In this document: piece by piece, positions 8,503 through 15,921 of the stretch
Layout: the number at the start of each line of letters is the position of its first letter
How positions within the stretch are numbered: position 1 is the stretch's first letter
Assembly: GCF_006716095.1 (NCBI RefSeq)
Contig: NZ_VFOK01000002.1
Span: forward strand, 186,001-250,000
Reading direction: 5' to 3'
Source: Barrientosiimonas humi
Lineage (GTDB): Bacteria; Actinomycetota; Actinomycetes; Actinomycetales; Dermatophilaceae
Length of the DNA stretch: 64,000 nt
Notes under the pieces: generated by a model
The model's database searches: none
What the model was told of the DNA's origin: nothing
Seen by the model: the letters and a program-made list of their open reading frames with translations, nothing else
Position numbers and translations under genes: made by a program

Positions 8503-8515
8503 ACCGGCTCTGCCA

Positions 8516-8575
8516 CTGAGTGGTCACACGTTGCGGGTGCTCGCCCCCGGACACCAGCGACACGTGACCACTCAG
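8516..8575. terminator. Long hairpin after HerA-like gene
   Basis: Perfect 12-base arms (8516-8527, 8564-8575) flank a 36-base loop whose inner part also pairs imperfectly. It has no U-tract. It probably terminates transcription, and its size and lower-GC arms resemble the element at 25950-26028. Confidence 0.6.
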
Positions 8576-8617
8576 CGCGAGCGGGCGCGCGATTTAGAGC
8601 CGCGCCCCTCCCTCGGG

Positions 8618-8623
8618 TAGCCT
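8618..8623 (+). promoter_or_regulatory. -10 box of tRNA-Ser(GGA)
   Basis: TAGCCT lies about twelve bases upstream of the mature 5' end, leaving room for a short leader. The -35 box is not clear. Confidence 0.45.
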
Positions 8624-8634
8624 GTCCGCCGCCT

Positions 8635-8724
8635 GGAGGATTCGCATAGTGGCCTAGTGCGCACGATTGGAAATCGTGTTGGGGATGAAACCCCTCGCGG
8701 GTTCAAATCCCGCATCCTCCGCCA
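8635..8724 (+). tRNA. tRNA-Ser(GGA)
   Basis: The acceptor stem GGAGGAT/ATCCTCC, anticodon stem CACGA/TCGTG with anticodon GGA, a long variable arm and the T-arm are all present. The sequence runs on through discriminator G into an encoded CCA (8722-8724). Confidence 0.95.
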
Positions 8725-8857
8725 GCACGCGATGGGACCGGGAGCTTGCGACCGGTCCCTTTCGCGTTCGGCGCAGGTGCGGGATGCCGGGAGGAGCGGC
8801 TCGCCCGAGCGAGGGACGAGCGCGGGAGACCGCGACGGTTCCCGCATCCTCCGCCAG
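8709..8857 (+). repeat. Duplicated tRNA-Ser 3' end (17-bp direct repeat)
   Basis: CCCGCATCCTCCGCCAG at 8709-8725, the last bases of tRNA-Ser plus CCAG, recurs exactly at 8841-8857. Both copies are followed by a hairpin with the same ten-base loop GAGCTTGCGA. This can be a tandem duplication of the tRNA tail with its terminator, or the remains of an integration attachment site. Confidence 0.75.
8734..8759 (+). terminator. Terminator of tRNA-Ser(GGA)
   Basis: The stem GGGACCGG/CCGGTCCC encloses the loop GAGCTTGCGA and is followed by TTT. Confidence 0.75.
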
Positions 8858-8863
8858 ACGATC

Positions 8864-8891
8864 CGCCCCCGGGAGCTTGCGACCGGGGGCG
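8864..8891 (+). terminator. Second copy of the terminator hairpin
   Basis: The stem CGCCCCCGG/CCGGGGGCG has the same GAGCTTGCGA loop as the hairpin at 8734. It follows the duplicated tRNA tail. The stem sequence differs while base pairing is kept. Confidence 0.65.
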
Positions 8892-8942
8892 TTGTCGTCT
8901 CGCGTTCCCGAGGGAGCCCGACGCCCGCGTCCACGCACGGAA

Positions 8943-9010
8943 ACCTGTGTTGTCGCGCACAGGTCGGCGTGGCAACCTGCAGGCCCGAGCACTCGTCACA
9001 CAATCGTGAC
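8943..9010. promoter_or_regulatory. Two palindromes upstream of the LytR_C lipoprotein gene
   Basis: ACCTGTG (8943-8949) and CACAGGT (8958-8964) form a 7-bp inverted repeat. GTCAC (8995-8999) and GTGAC (9006-9010) form another. They sit 80-140 bases before the start of the gene at 9086 and may be operator sites. The regulator is unknown. Confidence 0.35.
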
Positions 9011-9085
9011 TGGCGGCTCATCACGATGTTGCCGATCGGGGTCACACTGGAGACCGGTTCGACGCGACAGACAGGGTTGAGGGAC

Positions 9086-9886
9086 ATGCAGGGCGGTCTG
9101 CGCAAGATCACGCCGCTGGTGGGAGCGGTGCTCGCGGCGTCGTTGCTCGCCGGGTGCGGCGGCAGCGCCGAGGGCCGGCAGCCGACCCCGACCAAGACCT
9201 GCCCGGCCGAGGTGCCGGCGCCCACCGCCAAGATCGCGCCGAGCACGATCTATCTCAACGTCGTCAACGCCAGCTCCAAGGGCGGCCTGGCCGCGCAGAC
9301 CTCGAAGCTCCTCGGCTGGCGCGGCTTCAAGGTGCTCGAGGTCTCCAACCAGTCGGTGATGGACGACCGCCCGGCGCCCAAGGCCGCCGAGATCCGCTAC
9401 GGCAAGAGCGGCCGGCAGATCGCCCTCACCGTCGCCACCCAGGTGCAGAACCCGGTGCTGGTCGAGGACGACCGCACCGACCCCACGGTCGACCTGGTGC
9501 TCGGCGACTCGTTCGCGCTGGTGCCGGTCCCGCCGCCGCCGCCCTCGCAGGTGAAGGTCAACGTCTACAACACGACCTACCGCTCGGGGCTGTCCGGCGA
9601 GGTGTCCAAGCAGCTCGAGGCGCGCGGCTTCACGGTGCTGAGCAACGGCAACGACCCGAGCAAGAGCTTCCTGCCCGACGACGTGGCGCTCATCCGGCAC
9701 GGCGAGCGCGGCGAGCCCAACGCGCGGCGGGTGGCGCTGCAGTTCAAGGGCGCCCGCCTGGTGCAGGACGGCCGCGAGGGCACCGACGTCGACGTCGCCC
9801 TCGGCAACAAGTACTCCCAGCTGGTGCCCGAGGCCCAGGCCACCCCGCCGCCGACCCCGAAGCCGAGTCGTCCGCCCGGCTGCTGA
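9086..9886 (+). CDS. Lipoprotein with two LytR_C domains
   Basis: 266 residues. The signal peptide ends in a lipobox L-L-A-G-C (Cys about 23), so it should be a lipid-anchored surface protein. Two LytR C-terminal domains follow: I-Y-L-N-V-V-N-A-S-S to V-D-L-V-L-G-D, and V-K-V-N-V-Y-N-T-T to V-D-V-A-L-G-N. The tail is Pro-rich. ATG 9086 was chosen for its GAGGGA site and because signal peptide and lipobox follow directly. It is a paralogue of the single-domain protein at 6019, on the other side of the HerA-like gene. Confidence 0.85.
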   Translation: MQGGLRKITPLVGAVLAASLLAGCGGSAEGRQPTPTKTCPAEVPAPTAKIAPSTIYLNVVNASSKGGLAAQTSKLLGWRGFKVLEVSNQSVMDDRPAPKAAEIRYGKSGRQIALTVATQVQNPVLVEDDRTDPTVDLVLGDSFALVPVPPPPPSQVKVNVYNTTYRSGLSGEVSKQLEARGFTVLSNGNDPSKSFLPDDVALIRHGERGEPNARRVALQFKGARLVQDGREGTDVDVALGNKYSQLVPEAQATPPPTPKPSRPPGC

Positions 9887-9891
9887 GGACG

Positions 9892-9897
9892 TACAGT
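9892..9897 (+). promoter_or_regulatory. -10 box of ffs
   Basis: TACAGT lies six to seven bases before the predicted first base of the SRP RNA. Confidence 0.55.
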
Positions 9898-9903
9898 AGG
9901 CGC

Positions 9904-9995
9904 CGGCCCCTCACGTGGCGGTACCTCTCCGAACTCCCCCAGGGCAGGAATGCAGCAAGGGTAGGTGAGCTCTTCCGGGTGCGTGGGGGGTCCTT
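9904..9995 (+). ncRNA. ffs: Signal recognition particle RNA (4.5S type)
   Basis: A short SRP RNA, about 90 bases. The apical domain has the invariant GGCAGGAA and GCAGCAAGGG elements that bind Ffh. The ends pair: GGCCCCTCACG at the 5' side with CGTGGGGGG at the 3' side. It lies immediately upstream of dnaX, the usual place in actinobacteria. The exact ends are approximate. Confidence 0.9.
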
Positions 9996-10039
9996 GCGTG
10001 CCTGTGGACCGGCACGGGACGGGTGTCACCGGGCCCGGT

Positions 10040-10045
10040 TATCGT
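10040..10045 (+). promoter_or_regulatory. -10 box, leaderless start of dnaX
   Basis: TATCGT is followed by six bases and then GTG 10052. Confidence 0.6.
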
Positions 10046-10051
10046 CCTTGC

Positions 10052-12946
10052 GTGAGCACCGCCCTCTATCGCCGCTACCGCCCCGAGACGTTCCAGGACG
10101 TCATCGGCCAGGAGCACGTCACCGAGCCGCTGATGCAGGCGCTGCGGTCGGGCCGCATCGGCCACGCCTACCTGTTCAGCGGCCCGCGCGGGTGCGGCAA
10201 GACGACCAGCGCGCGCATCCTGGCGCGCTGCCTCAACTGCGCGAAGGGGCCGACGCCGACCCCGTGCGGCGAGTGCGAGTCGTGCGTGGCGCTGGCGCGC
10301 GGCGGGTCGGGGTCGGTCGACGTCATCGAGATCGACGCGGCCAGCCACGGCGGTGTCGACGACGCGCGTGACCTGCGCGAGCGGGCGTCCTACGGCCCGG
10401 CGCAGAGCCGCTACAAGATCTACATCATCGACGAGGCCCACATGGTCACGCCGCAGGGCTTCAACGCCCTGCTCAAGATCGTCGAGGAGCCGCCCGAGCA
10501 CGTGAAGTTCGTCTTCGCGACGACCGAGCCCGAGAAGGTCATCGGCACGATCCGCTCGCGCACCCACCACTACCCGTTCCGGCTGCTGCCGCCCGGTCTG
10601 CTCGGCGACTACCTGCAGACCCTCTGCGACGCGGAGGGCGTGCCGGTCGAGCCGGGCGTGCTGTCGTTCGTCACGCGCGCCGGCGGCGGCTCCGCGCGTG
10701 ACTCGCTGTCGGTGCTCGACCAGCTCATCGCCGGGTCGGGCGAGGAGGGGCTGACGTACGCCGGCGCGGCCGCGCTGCTCGGCTTCACCGACGGTGAGCT
10801 GCTCGACGCGATCATCGACGCCTTCGTCGCCCACGACGCCGCGGCGGTGTTCCGGCAGATCGACAAGGTCGTCGAGTCGGGTCACGACCCGCGCCGGTTC
10901 GTCGAGGACCTGCTGGAGCGGCTGCGCGACCTGATCGTCGTCTCGGCGGTGGCCGACGGCGCGGCCCAGGTGCTGCGGCACGTGCCCGAGGACCAGCTGG
11001 AGCGCATGCGGCAGCAGGCCGCGGCGTTCGGCCCCGGCACGCTGTCCCGCGCGGCCGACATCGCCAACGCCGGCCTCACCGAGATGACCGGCGCGACCGC
11101 GCCCCGCCTGCAGCTGGAGCTCATCGCGGCCCGCATCCTGCTCCCCGCCGCCTCCGGCGAGCAGGGGTACGCCGCCCGCCTCGACCGGCTCGAGCGCCGC
11201 CTGGACCTGGGTGGTGGCGAGCATGCTGGTCGGGTTGGCGGCGATCACGTTGGTCGAGCCGGCGGGGATCACGCTGGTCGAGTAGGCGGCGAGGAACGAG
11301 CCGTTGGCGATCACGCTGGTCGAGTAGGCGGCGAGGAACGAGCCGTTGGCGATCACGCTGGTCGAGTAGGCGGCGAGGAACGAGCCGCCGTATCGAGACC
11401 ACCGGCGCCGGCACAGACCGAGCCCGGCGAGGACGTACGTCGGGAGTCGGGTGCGCAGGCACCCTCGCCCGAGCCGGGTGGCTGGCCGGACGACGGGCCG
11501 GTCGAGCCCGCCTCGTCCGAGCGACCCGCACGGCCGGATCACGAGGCGGCCTCAGACCGTCCGGGCGAGCCGGCTCAGGGGCAGGGGCGCCCCGCCTCCG
11601 ACGAGCAGGGGCCGAGCGGGACCTCCCGCGACGCCTCCCGGTCGCCGGAGCCGAGCGCACCGACCGGGTCGGGCGGCCCGGGCGGTCAGGGCGACTCGGG
11701 TGGCCGGGACGACTCGGCCTCGGGAGAGCCGGCCCCGGCCGCCGCGCCGCAGCGGACCCCGGGCTCGATCGACACCGACGCGATCCGCCGCGCCTGGCCC
11801 GACGTGCTCGACCGGATCTTCAAGATCAAGCGGGTCACCTGGACGCTGCTGAGCCAGCACGCCCAGGTGCTCGACTACGACGGCCAGCGGCTGCTGCTCG
11901 GCACCAGCACCCAGGGCCTCACCGACGCCTTCCGGCGCGGGCAGCACCCGGAGGTGGTGCGGCAGGCGCTGATCGAGGGCATCGGGGTCGACTGCCGCAT
12001 CGAGGTGACCGTGCACGACGGTCCGCCGCCGCAGGGGCGCCCGGCCCCGGGTGACGGCGGACCGGCCGGCTCCAGCGGCGGCTTCGGTGGCGGCCCCGAG
12101 CAGCCGTGGGGCGGTGGCGACCAGGGTGGTGGCAGCCCGGGCGCCGGGCCGCACGGTGGCGGCGGCGCCCCAGGCGGTCCCGACCAGGGCGGCAGCGGAC
12201 CGTCGGCCGGCGGCTCCGCGCCCTCCGGGGCGCAGGGTCGCTCCGGCCCGGGCGGTGGTCCGGCCGGCCCGAACGATGGTCCCGGCGCTGGCGGCCGGGG
12301 CGGCGGTCCCGGTGGGGCCGGCGGTGGCCCGGGTGGTCCGCAGCCGCCGCGCCAGGCGCCCGCCCCCGGTGGTTGGGACGCCGACTCCCGCGACAGCTGG
12401 AGCTCTCCGTCAGCCGCGCCGCCCGCGTGGACGACCGACGAGGGCGACGGCGCAGGCGACGCCCCGGCACCCGGTGCACCGGGCGGCCCCGAGCAGGGCC
12501 GCTCCGCCGGCGAGCCGTCGGCTCCTGCACCGGCATCGCCGACCACCGGCCCGTCGATGGCCGAGACGGCGCGTCGGGAGGACGTGCAGCCTGCGCCCTC
12601 GCCGCCGGGAGCCTCGCCCGAGACGACCCGCACCCGGCCCCCGCAGCCCGACGACGACGCGGGGCCCGACGGCCCCGGCCCGGCGTCCGGCGCCCCGGCA
12701 CCCGCGCCGGATGCACAGCCCACGCCAGGTGCTCAGCCCGACGCCGCCTCGCAGCCCTCGCCGCGCCGCCGGGCCGAGGCGGCCGCCAAGGCCCAGGCCG
12801 CCGCGGCGGCCGACCCGCGCCGGCCCGGCGCCGACGACAGCGCCGCCACCTACGACGACGAGAGCGTCGAGGACGCGGGTGCGGTGGGCGTACCCGTCAT
12901 CCAGAGCGTCCTCGGCGGAACGGTCATTGCCGAGGAAGAGGACTGA
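10052..12946 (+). CDS. dnaX: DNA polymerase III subunit gamma/tau
   Basis: A 964-residue clamp-loader ATPase. The core has Y-R-R-Y-R-P near the start, Walker A G-P-R-G-C-G-K-T, a zinc-binding C-N-C...C-G-E-C-E-S-C module, Walker B I-I-D-E-A-H and the S-A-R-D-S sensor. Residues 406-447 are three 14-residue repeats from 42-bp DNA repeats, the last running into a dispersed palindromic element. A tau-type domain follows (about 570-655), then a long Gly/Pro/Ala-rich tail. It loads the sliding clamp and tethers polymerase III. A -10 box six bases upstream of the GTG supports a leaderless start. No A-rich slippery site for a gamma/tau frameshift was seen. Confidence 0.95.
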   Translation: MSTALYRRYRPETFQDVIGQEHVTEPLMQALRSGRIGHAYLFSGPRGCGKTTSARILARCLNCAKGPTPTPCGECESCVALARGGSGSVDVIEIDAASHGGVDDARDLRERASYGPAQSRYKIYIIDEAHMVTPQGFNALLKIVEEPPEHVKFVFATTEPEKVIGTIRSRTHHYPFRLLPPGLLGDYLQTLCDAEGVPVEPGVLSFVTRAGGGSARDSLSVLDQLIAGSGEEGLTYAGAAALLGFTDGELLDAIIDAFVAHDAAAVFRQIDKVVESGHDPRRFVEDLLERLRDLIVVSAVADGAAQVLRHVPEDQLERMRQQAAAFGPGTLSRAADIANAGLTEMTGATAPRLQLELIAARILLPAASGEQGYAARLDRLERRLDLGGGEHAGRVGGDHVGRAGGDHAGRVGGEERAVGDHAGRVGGEERAVGDHAGRVGGEERAAVSRPPAPAQTEPGEDVRRESGAQAPSPEPGGWPDDGPVEPASSERPARPDHEAASDRPGEPAQGQGRPASDEQGPSGTSRDASRSPEPSAPTGSGGPGGQGDSGGRDDSASGEPAPAAAPQRTPGSIDTDAIRRAWPDVLDRIFKIKRVTWTLLSQHAQVLDYDGQRLLLGTSTQGLTDAFRRGQHPEVVRQALIEGIGVDCRIEVTVHDGPPPQGRPAPGDGGPAGSSGGFGGGPEQPWGGGDQGGGSPGAGPHGGGGAPGGPDQGGSGPSAGGSAPSGAQGRSGPGGGPAGPNDGPGAGGRGGGPGGAGGGPGGPQPPRQAPAPGGWDADSRDSWSSPSAAPPAWTTDEGDGAGDAPAPGAPGGPEQGRSAGEPSAPAPASPTTGPSMAETARREDVQPAPSPPGASPETTRTRPPQPDDDAGPDGPGPASGAPAPAPDAQPTPGAQPDAASQPSPRRRAEAAAKAQAAAAADPRRPGADDSAATYDDESVEDAGAVGVPVIQSVLGGTVIAEEED
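11267..11392 (+). repeat. Three 42-bp tandem repeats inside dnaX
   Basis: Units run 11267-11308, 11309-11350 and 11351-11392. Units 1 and 2 are identical; unit 3 diverges only at its end. Each encodes D-H-A-G-R-V-G-G-E-E-R-A-V-G in frame. Degenerate copies precede them from about 11220. The unit contains CTGGTCGAGTAG, one arm of the element at 11356-11403. Confidence 0.9.
11356..11403 (-). repeat. Dispersed palindromic repeat, copy 1 (in dnaX)
   Basis: Read on the minus strand it begins GGTCTCGATACG (after GGT) and ends CTACTCGACCAGCG, the same two arms as at 22364-22412 with a different centre. It is translated in frame within the DnaX linker. Confidence 0.75.
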
Positions 12947-12955
12947 GCGCCGCAC

Positions 12956-12961
12956 TATCGT
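12956..12961 (+). promoter_or_regulatory. -10 box, leaderless start of acyltransferase gene
   Basis: TATCGT is followed by six bases and then GTG 12968. Confidence 0.6.
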
Positions 12962-12967
12962 GAGTCC

Positions 12968-13636
12968 GTGCTCTACCTGACCTCCCGCAAGGTGCTCGCC
13001 CCGTCCTTGCGCGCGGTCTGGCGGCCCACCGTCGAGGGCACCCGCAACGTGCCGCGCACCGGCGGTGTGATCCTCGCGAGCAACCACCTGTCGTTCGTCG
13101 ACAGCATCGTCATCCCCGCGTGCGCGCCGCGGCAGGTGTTCTTCCTGGCCAAGGCCGACTACTTCACCGGCACCGGGCTCAAGGGCGCCGCGATGCGTGC
13201 CTGGATGACCTCGATGGGCATGATCCCCGTCGAGCGCGACGACACCCGCGCCGCGCAGCGCTCGCTCGAGATCGCCCTGGAGGTGCTCAGCGAGGGCAAG
13301 GCGTTCGGCATCTACCCCGAGGGCACCCGCTCGCGCGACGGTCGGCTCTACCGCGGCCGCACGGGCGTCGCCTACCTCGCGCTCGAGGCCGGCGTGCCGG
13401 TGGTCCCCGTCGGGCTGCAGGGCACCCAGGACATCCAGCCGGTCGGCTCCAACCGCTTCCAGCGCGCCCACGCCACGGTCCGGTTCGGCGAACCGATGCA
13501 CTTCACCGAGGCGTACGCCGGCGTCCCCGCCGGGCGGGCCCGGCGCGAGGTCACCGACCAGGTCATGGCGGCCATCCACGAGCTGACCGGGCAGCCGCTC
13601 GCCGACGGCTACAACGAGCACCCTCCCGCGCAGTGA
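12968..13636 (+). CDS. 1-acyl-glycerol-3-phosphate acyltransferase (PlsC family)
   Basis: 222 residues with the acyltransferase signatures N-H-L-S-F-V-D (HX4D catalytic box), the G-M-I-P-V-E-R block and Y-P-E-G-T-R-S. It should transfer an acyl chain to lysophosphatidic acid or a similar acceptor at the inner membrane face. It sits between dnaX and recR, where many actinobacteria have the nucleoid protein gene ybaB; none is present here. Confidence 0.85.
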   Translation: MLYLTSRKVLAPSLRAVWRPTVEGTRNVPRTGGVILASNHLSFVDSIVIPACAPRQVFFLAKADYFTGTGLKGAAMRAWMTSMGMIPVERDDTRAAQRSLEIALEVLSEGKAFGIYPEGTRSRDGRLYRGRTGVAYLALEAGVPVVPVGLQGTQDIQPVGSNRFQRAHATVRFGEPMHFTEAYAGVPAGRARREVTDQVMAAIHELTGQPLADGYNEHPPAQ

Positions 13637-13674
13637 CCGCCCGCGCCGCGACGGCGAGCGTCGGCCCGAGGACG

Positions 13675-13680
13675 TAGGCT
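13675..13680 (+). promoter_or_regulatory. -10 box, leaderless start of recR
   Basis: TAGGCT is followed by seven bases and then GTG 13688. Confidence 0.6.
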
Positions 13681-13687
13681 CGGGGCC

Positions 13688-14287
13688 GTGTACGAAGGCG
13701 TGGTCCAGGACCTCATCGACGAGCTGACCCGGCTGCCCGGCATCGGGCCGCGCGGTGCCCAGCGCATCGCCTTCCACCTGCTGCAGGCCGACCGCGACGA
13801 CGTGCAGCGGCTCACCGAGGTGCTCACCGTCGTGCGCGAGAAGGTGCGCTTCTGCGAGCTGTGCTTCAACGTGGCCGAGGGCGAGCGCTGCCGCATCTGC
13901 CTCGACCCGCAGCGGGGCGACACCCAGCTGTGCGTGGTCGAGGACCCCAAGGACGTCAACGCGATCGAGCGCACCCACGAGTTCAAGGGCCGCTACCACG
14001 TGCTCGGCGGCGCGATCAGCCCGATCGACGGCGTGGGCCCCGACGACCTGCGCATCACCGAGCTGGTGTCGCGGCTGTCCGACGGGCGCATCACCGAGCT
14101 GATCATCGCGACCAACCCGAACCTGACGGGAGAGGCGACGGCGTCGTACCTCAACCGCCTGGTCGGGCCGATGGGGCTCACCGTGAGCCGGCTCGCCTCG
14201 GGCCTGCCGGTGGGCGGTGACCTGGAGTACGCCGACGAGGTGACCCTCGGGCGGGCGTTCGAAGGAAGGCGGATGATGCATGCCTGA
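13688..14287 (+). CDS. recR: Recombination protein RecR
   Basis: 199 residues, full length. The order is a helix-hairpin-helix ([11 protein letters not shown]), a zinc finger C-x2-C...C-x2-C (C-E-L-C, C-R-I-C), and a Toprim domain with V-V-E-D-P and S-P-I-D-G-V. It acts with RecO and RecF in loading RecA at gaps. Its last eight bases overlap the next gene. Confidence 0.95.
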   Translation: MYEGVVQDLIDELTRLPGIGPRGAQRIAFHLLQADRDDVQRLTEVLTVVREKVRFCELCFNVAEGERCRICLDPQRGDTQLCVVEDPKDVNAIERTHEFKGRYHVLGGAISPIDGVGPDDLRITELVSRLSDGRITELIIATNPNLTGEATASYLNRLVGPMGLTVSRLASGLPVGGDLEYADEVTLGRAFEGRRMMHA

Positions 14288-14846
14288 GCAGCAGCCCGAC
14301 GACCTCGGGGCGCTGGCCGCCGAGACCGCGGCCGACGTGCGCAGCTTCACCGCCGCGGTGCGTGAGCTCGCCGCGGGTGCAGCCCCCGACACGGCGATCC
14401 CGCTGCTCCTGCTGCTGGTCGCCCAGCTGCAGGTGACCGGCGCGCGGCTCGGCGCGATCCAGGACGTCGTGCCCGACGAGCGCTTCGAGCCCGACCCCGG
14501 CCCGGAGTCCGACCAGGACGCGCTGCGGGTGTCGCTGGCCAACCTGCTCGAGGGCATCGACGACTACTCCGACGTCGTCGACCCGCTCACCTCGCTGGAG
14601 CTGTCGCGCGCGGCGCTGTCCGACGACCTCGCCACGATCGTCGCGAGCCTCGAGCACGGCCTCGCCCACCACGACCGCGGCCGCCCGGTCGAGGCGATGT
14701 GGTGGTGGCAGTTCGGCTACCTGTCCGACTGGGGCACCCGGTCCTCGGCCGCGCTGCGCGTGCTGCAGACGATCCTCGGCCACCTGCGCCTCGACGCCGA
14801 CGAGGACACCGTCGCCGAGGCGGAGTTCGACGCCCTGCACCCCTGA
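14280..14846 (+). CDS. DUF5063-family protein
   Basis: 188 residues, soluble and largely helical. The conserved C-terminal stretch [12 protein letters not shown] identifies the DUF5063 family, which commonly follows recR in actinobacteria. Function unknown. The ATG lies eight bases inside the recR end, so translation is coupled. Confidence 0.8.
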   Translation: MPEQQPDDLGALAAETAADVRSFTAAVRELAAGAAPDTAIPLLLLLVAQLQVTGARLGAIQDVVPDERFEPDPGPESDQDALRVSLANLLEGIDDYSDVVDPLTSLELSRAALSDDLATIVASLEHGLAHHDRGRPVEAMWWWQFGYLSDWGTRSSAALRVLQTILGHLRLDADEDTVAEAEFDALHP

Positions 14847-14871
14847 CCCGCCGGGACGGCCGAGCGTCGCG

Positions 14872-15918
14872 TCAGGCGAACTCCGGCATGATCTGCTCGG
14901 CCACCATCCGCAGCTGCGTGTCGACGTCGGCGACGCCGTCGATGTCGCGGCCCATGAAGGTCTTCACCAGGGTGGCGTCGGTGACGGCCAGGATCGCGTG
15001 GTTCACGCCCGCCGACTCGATGACCTTCAGCTTCTCGACGCACTCCTTCGGGCTGCCGGCGACCGACAGGGTCTCGCCGATCTCGGGGGTTGTCGCGTCG
15101 ATCGAGCCGGCCAGGTCGCCGGCGCCGAGGCGCTCGACGATCGGCTTCATCGCGGCCGGGTCGATGCCGTTGCGCTGCAGCTGCTCGTCGGGCATCGAGG
15201 AGGCGTAGAGCCCGACCATCGAGCGCGCGGCGTCCTTGGCGATCGCGGAGTCGTCGCCGGTCGCGAACACCACCCACGCGCCGATGTCGAGGTCCTGCAC
15301 GTTCTTGCCGGCCCGCTCGGCCCCGATGGTCATGTGCTCGACCATGTAGTCGTAGGCCTCCTTGGTGTAGGACAGCGCGTGGTGGCAGCCGTCGGAGAAC
15401 TCGGCGGCGGCCTCGAACGACTTCGGCCCGCGCATCGCGCCCATCTTCACCGGCACCCGCTCGGCCACCGGCCGGGCGAAGGTGAACAGCCCCTCGTAGT
15501 CGTAGAACTCCCCGTCGTACGTGATCGCGCCCTCGTCGAGGAGCGTCCGGATCACGTGCACGGCCTCCTTCACCCGGGTCAGCGGCTTCTGCTTGGACCA
15601 GTCCATGCCGTACTGCGCGAGCAGGCCGAAGTTGCCCGAGGACAGCACGACCTCGGCGCGCCCGCCGGTGAGCTCGTCGAGCGTGGCGGTGGCCTGCGCG
15701 ATGAGGCTCGGCTCGCGCAGCACCACCGACGACACCGACGGCCCCATGCGGATGTTCTCGGTCTGCGCCGCGGCCGCCGCGAACAGCAGCCACAGGTCCT
15801 TGTGCCAGGTCTCGTCGGCGGCGTAGACGGCGTGGAAGCCGAGCTCGTCGGCGAGCTTGATCGAGGCGAGGGAGTCGGTGAGCGGGTAGTCGGGCAGCAT
15901 CACGTAGCTGAACTTCAT
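14872..15918 (-). CDS. LLM-class flavin-dependent oxidoreductase
   Basis: 348 residues with the luciferase-like barrel fold (G-F-H-A-V-Y-A-A-D-E-T-W, T-E-N-I-R-M-G-P, L-S-S-G-N-F-G, V-P-V-K-M-G-A). The sequence is closer to the F420-dependent methylene-tetrahydromethanopterin-reductase-like branch than to bacterial luciferase, but whether it uses FMN or F420 cannot be decided here. It is the last gene of a five-gene operon, three bases after the permease stop. Confidence 0.8.
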   Translation of the reverse strand: MKFSYVMLPDYPLTDSLASIKLADELGFHAVYAADETWHKDLWLLFAAAAAQTENIRMGPSVSSVVLREPSLIAQATATLDELTGGRAEVVLSSGNFGLLAQYGMDWSKQKPLTRVKEAVHVIRTLLDEGAITYDGEFYDYEGLFTFARPVAERVPVKMGAMRGPKSFEAAAEFSDGCHHALSYTKEAYDYMVEHMTIGAERAGKNVQDLDIGAWVVFATGDDSAIAKDAARSMVGLYASSMPDEQLQRNGIDPAAMKPIVERLGAGDLAGSIDATTPEIGETLSVAGSPKECVEKLKVIESAGVNHAILAVTDATLVKTFMGRDIDGVADVDTQLRMVAEQIMPEFA

Positions 15919-15921
15919 CGG

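Noticed and set aside
8841-8857. A second tRNA-Ser gene
   Set aside because: Only the last 17 bases are repeated; no anticodon arm, D-arm or 5' acceptor strand lies upstream.
11267-11392. 42-bp repeats considered as a CRISPR array
   Set aside because: Units are directly adjacent with no unique spacers, they are in frame within dnaX, and no cas genes are nearby.
10052-12946. Programmed frameshift producing separate gamma and tau proteins in dnaX
   Set aside because: No A-rich slippery heptamer or suitable downstream stop was seen in this GC-rich gene.
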